Positions 1 to 6,159 of a DNA stretch of 17,325 nt are shown piece by piece; the stretch's first letter is position 1; each line of letters starts with the position of its first letter. The position numbers and the translations under genes were made by a program. Location: positions 1 through 17,325 of the forward strand of contig JBDRNO010000017.1 of the NCBI GenBank assembly GCA_043811005.1, in the 5' to 3' direction. The DNA is from JBDRNO01 sp043811005. GTDB lineage: Bacteria; Bacteroidota; Bacteroidia; NORP154. Under the pieces are notes generated by a model, which worked only from the letters and a program-made list of their open reading frames with translations, was not told the origin of the DNA and did not search any database.

Positions 1-165
1 ATTTATTATTTGAACAATACAAGCGAATATTCAATATCCTATGGAAATATGAATTTAAAGCTGTTTCTCAAAACATATTCGTTAATATCACCATTTCGTA
101 ATATATTATAAATCAACATCTTATAAAGATGTGGGTACACGGTAGCTCCCGGCAGGCGATGCTTC

Positions 166-206
166 ACCCCGCCATGGCTTCCACACATGCCTGCGGATGG
201 CGGGGT
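166..206. repeat. GC-rich inverted repeat, CCCCGCCA core
   Basis: Perfect 10-bp arms ACCCCGCCAT (166-175) and ATGGCGGGGT (197-206) enclose a 21-nt loop containing TGCCTGCGG. The 8-base core of the arms is the same as in the hairpin at 5744-5763, so both may belong to one dispersed palindromic element. No T-run on either side, so it is not a convincing terminator. Confidence 0.7.
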
Positions 207-261
207 TCAGAATGACAAGTGTTATTTAGGAGCGCATGATTATTAAATGTAGTTCCCGGAA

Positions 262-387
262 ACCATTCAACTATTCAGTCATGCAACCATACAATCATGC
301 AACCATGCAACCAGCATCCAGCATCCAGCATCCAGCACCCAGTATCCAGCTACCAGCTACCAGCTACCAGTATCCAGCAACCAATAA
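262..387. repeat. Composite octamer plus heptamer tandem repeat
   Basis: Six octamers close to ACCATGCA run from 262 to 309. They are followed by ten heptamers of CCAGCAT / CCAGCTA / CCAGTAT type from 311 to 380 and one decayed unit to 387. The same two unit types occur as reverse complements at 12319-12457. The tract ends just before the left-hand gene's stop codon, so it lies in that gene's 3' untranslated region. Confidence 0.88.
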
Positions 388-395
388 CTACGGTT

Positions 396-3300
396 TCACT
401 TGATCAGCAAAACAGTCCCCTCATATTCATGCTCTTCACCAAAAACATCGGTAATATATATCAGGTAAACATAAATGTCCTGATGAGCGATCTGTGTTCC
501 TCCGCCAATTGTACCATCCCATGGAATGCTTGTATCTGTCGTTTTAAAGACTTGCTGTCCCCACCTGTTAAAGACGAACATCTCAAACTCTTTTATTCCT
601 ATTCCCTTTATCATAAAAACATCATTCTTTCCATCGCCATTAGGTGTAAAAGCATTTTGGAACCACACCCTGAATTCAGGATCTATTATTACCGTCTTCC
701 AAATAGAATCGGGGCAACCATATTCATTGATTATTGTTAATTGCACCGTATAAGTGCCAATATCATTATAAGTATGTTTGGGATTTTGAATGGTGGAAGA
801 ATAGTCGTCACCAAAATCCCAGTCCCATTCCGAAAGAGTATCGCCAATAACAGTATCGCACGTTGACAGGTCAGTAAAGCCAATAGTGGAGAACAATAAG
901 GTTGTAACTGATGGTTCTGTTATAAAATCCGCATTGGGGGATGAAATAATAACAGTGCAATCTGAAATCCTCACACACCCGTTTGGAGATGTAACTGTGA
1001 CCGATACATTGTAGATTCCAATGCTGTCGAATTGATGATCGGGAGAAATAGCCGTATATTTTGTTCCATCACCTAAATCCCATAAATATGAAGAACCGGG
1101 TATGTCGGCAATAGTATCTGAAAAAATGATGGTGTCCCCAATACATGCAGCGGCAAGCGAAGTGTATATGCCAATAGTAGGATAAGAACTAATATAAACA
1201 GTAAATGAATCTATCGCAGGTGGAACACAACCATCATTTACAGTCAGTATGTAAGTGGTTGATGAGTCCGGGCTTACTATAATTGAACTTGTTGCTGCTC
1301 CATTGTACCATGAATAAGTATAATTACTGCTATCTCCCCCGGTAACAATGGCATCAATTGTTGCAGAGTCCCCAAAACAAATAGAATCAGGAGCGGAGAA
1401 GGTTATATGTATGGAATCAATGGTAATTATAACACTCACACTTGTATCACAATCCACTGAATCAGATAACGTTACTGTATATCCTCCAACTGCCAGCCCG
1501 GTTGCAGTAGCTGTGGTTTGGCTGGAAGGATCATCCCATAAATAACTATAAGGAGCTGTACCTCCACTTGCGGAAAGCGTAGCAGAACCGTCATTTTCTG
1601 CGACACAACTTACTTCAGTAACGGCAATAATGCTTGCAATAAGCGGAGGCGGTTCGATGATGGTTGCCACGGCAGTATCCAGACAGCCATTACTATCCGT
1701 AACTGTTACCGTATATACACCGGCAAAAAGCCCTGTAACGGTTGAAGTTGTTTGAGTAGTATCATAATCCCATGAAAAATTATAAGGTGCTGTACCTCCA
1801 CTTGCGGTGAGCGAAGTCGAACCGTCACTATCTCCGTTGCAGCTTATATTTGTAATGTCTAATATGTTTGCGGTAAGAATGTTCAGAGTATCTACTAATA
1901 TGTTGATCGTGTCTGAAGTTGAAACAATACATCCGATTGAATTAACTATTTCCAGGGTAATAGCGTAAGTTCCGTCATCATCATAAATATGATATGGATT
2001 GATTAAATTGCTGGTATCTCCGTCACCAAAATCCCAAAACCAGCCGGTTATTGTTGTGCTATCATGTTGGGTATATGAAAAATCATAAAAAAAAACCGTA
2101 TCCAAACCGCAAAGCGTTGTATAAAGTATTGTGTCGCTAACTGTAAATGAAGCAACCGGTTCGTCAATAAGAATTGTTCCCGGGGAAGGAGGGGTTGCTT
2201 CCAGCTCACATCCAAGTGCATCTGTAATTATCAGGATAGGGCTTGCATAGCCAGGATCCAGGTATGTATGAATTGCGGAATCTCCGCTTGTGGAATCAAT
2301 ATTGCCATCCCCGAAATCCCATTCAAACTTTACTGCATTTACAACTGATGCATTAAAGGTTACATCTAATGGCGTACATCCGGAGGTTGGCGAAAAAGAA
2401 AATGTACCATAAGGCCCTCCAACCATGATCAGATCAGGAACAAACAAAGTATCCTTGCATCCTGTTGAATTCATCACAACCAAAGCAACGTCAAACGTGT
2501 CGGGATATGTATATGTGTGGGACGGGTTTTGGACAATTGAAGTAGTTCCGTCCCCGAAATCCCAAAACCAGCTGATTGCATCGGAAGAAGAGGAGTCGGT
2601 AAAAGTAACTACAAGAGGAGGGCAATCTGTAATAAACGTATCAACACTAAAGCTTGCAGTTGAGAACGAAACAACAGATATGGGCTGAACAAGTGTACTG
2701 TCACATCCATTGGTATCGGTAACTGTTAGTGTAATTGAATAAATTCCGCTATCGGAATAAGCATGGGTTGGATTTGAAACATTATCCGTACAACTATCGC
2801 CAAAATCCCAATAGTAAGAAAGCCCTGTGCCGGTTGAAGAATCTGCAACGGCTATATCCTCATCGATGCATACTTCTGTTTTATAGTAAAAATCAGGATA
2901 AGGGAAAGTAGGATTTATATAATTGTATCTGATACGTGAGCCGATACAACCATTTGTATCAATCACATTTAACTGAACATTATAAGAACCCCTGGCTGTA
3001 TATGTATGTGAAGGATTCTGGGAAGAATCAACCGGGCTTCCATCCCCAAAGCTCCAAAACCATGTATCAACAGGGGAAGTTCCGCTGGAAAGATCAACAA
3101 AATTCACAGTAAGCGGAACACACCCTGTTAAAATATTAGCCACAAAATTTGAATATACTCCATTAACAGCAACATATTCTTCTTTAATTAAAGTGTCCTT
3201 ACATCCGTATAAATCGGTTATAACCAGCATTATATCGTATTTCCCGGTATCGGAATAAGTATGTGCAGGCGGATAATGCCCATTAAAGCTTGTACTGTCC

Positions 3301-5567
3301 CCAAAGTCCCAATACCAACCAACGATCATCGGTGTAAAATTAAATGTGGAATTATCTGTAAAGTTCACGGTAAGGGAAAAGCACTCTGAAGTATCATCGG
3401 CTGTAAATCCCGGATTCAGTTCGGGGATTAGCACGTAGCTGCTGGTTGAATCCTCGCATCCATTTGTATTGGTAACTATTAGCTTTACAGTATAAACACC
3501 CGGATTCATATAAATATGAACCGGGTTTATATCCGTAGATGTATTACCATCACCAAAGTCCCAGTACCAGGTATCCGCGCCCAATGAAGCATCGGTAAAT
3601 GTTACTTCATGCGGTACGGAACAACCAATAGCCGGGATAACTGTAAAGATTGGTTTTGGGACCATAATATATATTGATTGAATTGTTGTATCAATGCAAC
3701 CATTCATCCCTGCAATTAATGTAACACTTATCCACCCGGTATCCTGAAACTCATGGGTTGGATTTTGTAAAGATGAGCCATAACCATCTCCAAATTGCCA
3801 TACCCAATAATTAATTGTATCTGTTGACAGGTCTGTGAACTGTACCGGTTCGCCATGGCAGGCAATTGTATCAGACATTGAAAAATCAACCGACACCGGA
3901 GGAATACCCGCTGCTATGAAATTTACAATAGTATCTGTACACCCCCTGTCAGTTGTTATAATCAATATTACCGGGTAAGTTCCGACAGAATCGTAAGTGT
4001 GGGTGGAATTTTGAACAGTTGACGTATTATTGGCGCCTGATTGCGGGTCGCCAAAATTCCAGTACCAGTTGGTAATGTTACCAACAACATTTGTGCTTTG
4101 ATCAGTAAAATCCACGGTTAAAGGAATACACCCACTAACAGGCATGCCTGTAAAACTTGCATTTGGCCGGGCAATCAGGATAGAATAAACGTATAATGTA
4201 TCAGTACAACCAAAAGCATCAATTATCACTAAGCTGACATCATAAACACCTTGGGCAGTGTATGTGTGAGATGGATTTTGATTTGTATCAACAGCGCTGT
4301 AATCCCCAAAATCCCAAAAATATTGTAGCGGAGCTACACCGGTAGAATTATTGGTAACGTTCACTGTAAACGGAAGCTCACAATTATCCATAGAGTCCGC
4401 AGTAAAACCGGCAACAGGTTGTTCAAAATATATATAATGTACCACGGTGTCCGCACAACCCTCTGCATTGCTTGCTATTAAAGTAATAGGAAACGTCCCT
4501 GTACTATCATAAGTGTGTGTTGGATTCTGGCTAATTGATGTATTCCCGTCACCGAAATCCCACAGCCATGAGTCAGGGGTGGGAAAGGTGGAATCTGCGA
4601 AAGATAATGTCAGATCCGGGCAGCTTGCCGTTGTATCCCATGAAAAATCTGCTGTGAAATCACCAATATTAACAAAACTGCTTAAGACAAGCGTATCAGA
4701 ACAACTATTCATGTCTGTTGCAATTAGGGTAACATCATAACTCCCAAATGATGTATAGGTATGGCTTGGATCCTGAACATTACCGGTTAATGAGTCGCCA
4801 AAATCCCAGTACCATGATGTGATTGCTGCCGAGCCCTGGATTGACAGGTCACTGAAATCAACGGTAAGCGAAACCGTACATCCTCCATTTGGCGTTCCTG
4901 TAAAATCAGCTTGTGGTATTTCGCTGACCGAAATATAATTTGCCATTACAATAGTGCTTTCACAACCATTTGCATCCGTAACGGTTAAGCTGACATTGGA
5001 ATTTCCCGCTGAAATATAGGTATATATGGGATCCTCAACGGCAGAATTACCGCCATCCCCGAAATTCCAAAACCAGCTTGTAATAGCAGCAGAGCCGGTA
5101 TCAGACATGTCTGTAAATTGCACGGTAAACGGCTTGCATCCGGAAGTTACATCTGATGTGAAACCGGCTGAAGGATTTTCATAAACAGTAAGGTAATTTG
5201 TCATAACTATGGTATCGCTTCCGGATAAATTCCCTGCTATAAGAGTTACTGTATAAGTGCCCGGGGTTGTATAAACAGCGCCTGGGTTTTGCAAGGCGGA
5301 TGTATTGCTATTGCCAAAGTTCCAACTCCAGGTGGTGGGATTATTAGAAGATTGATCAAAGAAATTTACCGTTATCGGGCTGCAACCGGAAGTTATGTTT
5401 GAAGTAAAATCCGCAACCGGTGCCTGGGCTTTTAAAAAATTGAAAATTGAAAATTGAAAATTGAAAATTATAAAAAGAGTTAAAACAAAGGATTTATTAA
5501 TATTTCGCCTCTGGAGCGAACATCCGAACAGTGGTATGAATTTTTTATATAGAATATTAAACTCCAT
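396..5567 (-). CDS. PKD-array T9SS surface protein with type B sorting domain
   Basis: This complete gene encodes 1723 residues, from ATG at 5567-5565 to TGA at 396-398. No other in-frame Met precedes the hydrophobic core. The signal peptide is unusually long: residues 1-27 are polar, the core is FVLTLFIIFNFQFSIFNFL, and a likely cleavage follows AQA at residue 49. Then come 14 tandem PKD domains (about 50-1225, roughly 84 residues each), each marked by W-x-W-x-FGD and an HTY..GTY/V pair; two SprB repeats (about 1228-1385); an Ig-like domain (about 1387-1460); two more PKD domains (about 1460-1628, WDLGDG and WDFGDD); and the sorting domain (about 1629-1723) with NAFTPNGDGKND, FNRWGQQVF and PWDGTIGGG. 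The PKD array is expected to form an extended stalk; adhesion is inference. Part of the signal-peptide codons is a 7-bp tandem repeat (5439-5466). An AAGG sequence ends about 10 nt before the ATG; otherwise the leader is AT-rich, as is common in this phylum. Confidence 0.95.
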   Translation of the reverse strand: MEFNILYKKFIPLFGCSLQRRNINKSFVLTLFIIFNFQFSIFNFLKAQAPVADFTSNITSGCSPITVNFFDQSSNNPTTWSWNFGNSNTSALQNPGAVYTTPGTYTVTLIAGNLSGSDTIVMTNYLTVYENPSAGFTSDVTSGCKPFTVQFTDMSDTGSAAITSWFWNFGDGGNSAVEDPIYTYISAGNSNVSLTVTDANGCESTIVMANYISVSEIPQADFTGTPNGGCTVSLTVDFSDLSIQGSAAITSWYWDFGDSLTGNVQDPSHTYTSFGSYDVTLIATDMNSCSDTLVLSSFVNIGDFTADFSWDTTASCPDLTLSFADSTFPTPDSWLWDFGDGNTSISQNPTHTYDSTGTFPITLIASNAEGCADTVVHYIYFEQPVAGFTADSMDNCELPFTVNVTNNSTGVAPLQYFWDFGDYSAVDTNQNPSHTYTAQGVYDVSLVIIDAFGCTDTLYVYSILIARPNASFTGMPVSGCIPLTVDFTDQSTNVVGNITNWYWNFGDPQSGANNTSTVQNSTHTYDSVGTYPVILIITTDRGCTDTIVNFIAAGIPPVSVDFSMSDTIACHGEPVQFTDLSTDTINYWVWQFGDGYGSSLQNPTHEFQDTGWISVTLIAGMNGCIDTTIQSIYIMVPKPIFTVIPAIGCSVPHEVTFTDASLGADTWYWDFGDGNTSTDINPVHIYMNPGVYTVKLIVTNTNGCEDSTSSYVLIPELNPGFTADDTSECFSLTVNFTDNSTFNFTPMIVGWYWDFGDSTSFNGHYPPAHTYSDTGKYDIMLVITDLYGCKDTLIKEEYVAVNGVYSNFVANILTGCVPLTVNFVDLSSGTSPVDTWFWSFGDGSPVDSSQNPSHTYTARGSYNVQLNVIDTNGCIGSRIRYNYINPTFPYPDFYYKTEVCIDEDIAVADSSTGTGLSYYWDFGDSCTDNVSNPTHAYSDSGIYSITLTVTDTNGCDSTLVQPISVVSFSTASFSVDTFITDCPPLVVTFTDSSSSDAISWFWDFGDGTTSIVQNPSHTYTYPDTFDVALVVMNSTGCKDTLFVPDLIMVGGPYGTFSFSPTSGCTPLDVTFNASVVNAVKFEWDFGDGNIDSTSGDSAIHTYLDPGYASPILIITDALGCELEATPPSPGTILIDEPVASFTVSDTILYTTLCGLDTVFFYDFSYTQHDSTTITGWFWDFGDGDTSNLINPYHIYDDDGTYAITLEIVNSIGCIVSTSDTINILVDTLNILTANILDITNISCNGDSDGSTSLTASGGTAPYNFSWDYDTTQTTSTVTGLFAGVYTVTVTDSNGCLDTAVATIIEPPPLIASIIAVTEVSCVAENDGSATLSASGGTAPYSYLWDDPSSQTTATATGLAVGGYTVTLSDSVDCDTSVSVIITIDSIHITFSAPDSICFGDSATIDAIVTGGDSSNYTYSWYNGAATSSIIVSPDSSTTYILTVNDGCVPPAIDSFTVYISSYPTIGIYTSLAAACIGDTIIFSDTIADIPGSSYLWDLGDGTKYTAISPDHQFDSIGIYNVSVTVTSPNGCVRISDCTVIISSPNADFITEPSVTTLLFSTIGFTDLSTCDTVIGDTLSEWDWDFGDDYSSTIQNPKHTYNDIGTYTVQLTIINEYGCPDSIWKTVIIDPEFRVWFQNAFTPNGDGKNDVFMIKGIGIKEFEMFVFNRWGQQVFKTTDTSIPWDGTIGGGTQIAHQDIYVYLIYITDVFGEEHEYEGTVLLIK
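399..682 (-). other. T9SS type B sorting domain (CHU_C), left-hand gene
   Basis: C-terminal 94 or so residues: EFRVWFQNAFTPNGDGKND, then FNRWGQQVF, PWDGTIGGG, DIYVYLIYITD and ending GTVLLIK. This is the gliding-motility-associated C-terminal domain that directs type IX export. It is closely similar to the domain at 12697-12985. Confidence 0.92.
1408..1890 (-). repeat. Two SprB repeats (left-hand gene)
   Basis: Two SprB repeats at residues about 1228-1385, with ITNISCNGDSDG and VTEVSCVAENDG openings and PYNFSWDYD / PYSYLWDD cores. They sit between the 14-domain PKD array and the shared C-terminal module. At DNA level a stretch near 1530-1594 is nearly identical to one in the right-hand gene near 14866-14923. 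Confidence 0.88.
1890..5420 (-). repeat. Tandem array of 14 PKD domains
   Basis: Fourteen PKD (polycystic-kidney-disease-type) beta-sandwich domains, one per about 250 bp. The diagnostic motifs run WSWNFGN, WFWNFGD, WYWDFGD, WLWDFGD, YFWDFGD, WYWNFGD, WVWQFGD, WYWDFGD (twice), WFWSFGD, YYWDFGD, WFWDFGD, FEWDFGD, WFWDFGD. Nearly every domain has one Cys after the first strand and one in a C-terminal xGCxDT-like motif. Domain 1 lacks the second (SGSDT instead). Domain 11 has an extra one (FGDSC). Confidence 0.92.
5439..5466. repeat. Heptamer tandem repeat (ATTGAAA x4) inside signal-peptide codons
   Basis: Four perfect ATTGAAA units plus a partial fifth (to 5469). On the coding strand they read TTTCAAT and encode the FNFQFSIFNF part of the signal-peptide hydrophobic core, residues about 34-44. 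Seven is not a multiple of three, so gain or loss of one unit would put the rest of the 1723-codon frame out of phase. The unit belongs to the same sequence family as the intergenic tract at 12512-12595. Confidence 0.88.
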
Positions 5568-5743
5568 TTATTAATAACCTTATTACAATAAATAAATATA
5601 TTATCTTTTTTATACGTATAATTTGGAAAATAGTTATGGAAATATGAAAATTTGTGAATCGGGGAGTGGGGGAAACGGGGTATCTTCCGGTTAACATTCC
5701 CGTCCGATGGTATGTTGAGCGCTGGGTTCAAACGACCCCTAAA

Positions 5744-5763
5744 TCCCCGCCAACTGGCGGGGA
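5744..5763. repeat. GC-rich palindrome TCCCCGCCA-AC-TGGCGGGGA
   Basis: Nine-base arms with a 2-nt centre (in practice eight pairs and a four-base loop). It lies about 180 bases upstream of the left-hand gene's ATG and about 400 bases downstream of the middle gene's stop. On the minus strand it is followed by only three T, so a terminator role is weak. Flanks CCCCTAAA and GACTTTAA suggest a dispersed intergenic element (inference). Confidence 0.7.
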
Positions 5764-5820
5764 CTTTAACTTTGAATTCTAAAAGAGCAAATTTAAACTT
5801 TTGTAATCGGTAAATAACAA

Positions 5821-5892
5821 TACACATATTTTCGCAAATAAGAATGCACACATTTTAGCAAAAAAGAATACACACTTTTCAGCAACTATGTA
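5821..5892. repeat. Degenerate 24-bp direct repeats (about three copies)
   Basis: Copy A (5821-5844) and copy B (5845-5868) match at 20 of 24 positions, with shared parts CACA..ATTTT, GCAAA and AAGAA. Copy C (5869-5892) matches only in its first 17 bases, with one base deleted. Rows of such repeats are seen at the ends of some insertion sequences (for example the IS21 family), but no transposase gene or matching partner end is visible here. Confidence 0.65.
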
Positions 5893-5957
5893 TGTACATT
5901 TTACATTTGCGGGGAGGGTTACATATCCTGTGCTCAACAAATCATCCGGGTCATCCA

Positions 5958-6101
5958 CTTGTACTGAGTTTCACAGAAGTGCTTGTACTGAGTTTCACCG
6001 AAGTGCTTGTACTGAGTTTTACCGAAGTGCTTGTACTGAGTTTTACCGAAGTGCTTGTACTGAGTTTTACCGAAGTGCTTGTACTGTGTTTTACCGAAGT
6101 G
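5958..6101. repeat. Six-copy 24-bp tandem array
   Basis: Six head-to-tail units begin at 5958, 5982, 6006, 6030, 6054 and 6078. Each unit starts CTTGTACTGAG, continues TTTTA or TTTCA, and ends CCGAAGTG. Units 3-5 are identical; units 1, 2 and 6 differ by one to three bases, as expected if the array grew from the middle. There are no spacers, so it is not a CRISPR. On the minus strand it begins 58 bases after the middle gene's stop codon, in its 3' region. Confidence 0.92.
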
Positions 6102-6159
6102 CTGGAAAATGGTTTTTTGAATGAAGAATATCGAACAGATAAATGTTTTCAATGCAGCT

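Larger units (their letters stand above)
1..395. other. Gene-free stretch downstream of the left-hand gene
   Basis: No credible gene. Bases 1-120 are AT-rich; a 7-bp stem with a 3-nt loop (ACATCTT ATA AAGATGT) lies at 116-132. Bases 166-206 hold a GC-rich hairpin, and 262-387 hold the octamer/heptamer tandem tract that runs up to 8 bases from the stop codon at 396. No terminator with a T-run is visible for the left-hand gene. Confidence 0.7.
5568..6159. other. Gene-free stretch between left-hand and middle genes
   Basis: 592 bases without a credible gene. From left to right: an AT-rich leader of the left-hand gene (5568-5660) with TATACGTATA at 5611-5620; a GC-richer part with a hairpin at 5744-5763; a degenerate 24-bp repeat at 5821-5892; and a clear six-copy 24-bp array at 5958-6101. 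Small open frames across the arrays come only from the repeat length being a multiple of three. Confidence 0.7.

Noticed and set aside
50..112. 20-residue plus-strand frame beginning MNLKLF
   Set aside because: Too short, no ribosome-binding context and nothing recognisable.
116..132. Hairpin ACATCTT-ATA-AAGATGT as terminator of the left-hand gene
   Set aside because: Seven AT-rich pairs with no T-run on the coding strand, 260 bases from the stop.
297..740. Plus-strand 147-residue frame starting in the heptamer tract
   Set aside because: Its second half is antisense to the conserved sorting domain and its first half is tandem repeat.
396..5567. Eukaryotic origin suggested by PKD and Ig-like domains and simple repeats
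   Set aside because: Uninterrupted reading frames of over 5 kb, bacterial signal peptides and T9SS sorting domains make it bacterial.
40..5648. 14-base direct repeat TATGGAAATATGAA at 40-53 and 5635-5648
   Set aside because: Short and AT-rich; without genome-wide counts it cannot be told from chance, and the flanks do not match.
5480..5851. Minus-strand 123-residue frame overlapping the left-hand gene's 5' end
   Set aside because: Crosses a hairpin and AT-rich leader, has no recognisable domain, and overlaps a signal peptide with clear function.
5958..6101. CRISPR array
   Set aside because: Units abut directly with no spacers, the repeat is only 24 bp, and no cas gene is present.
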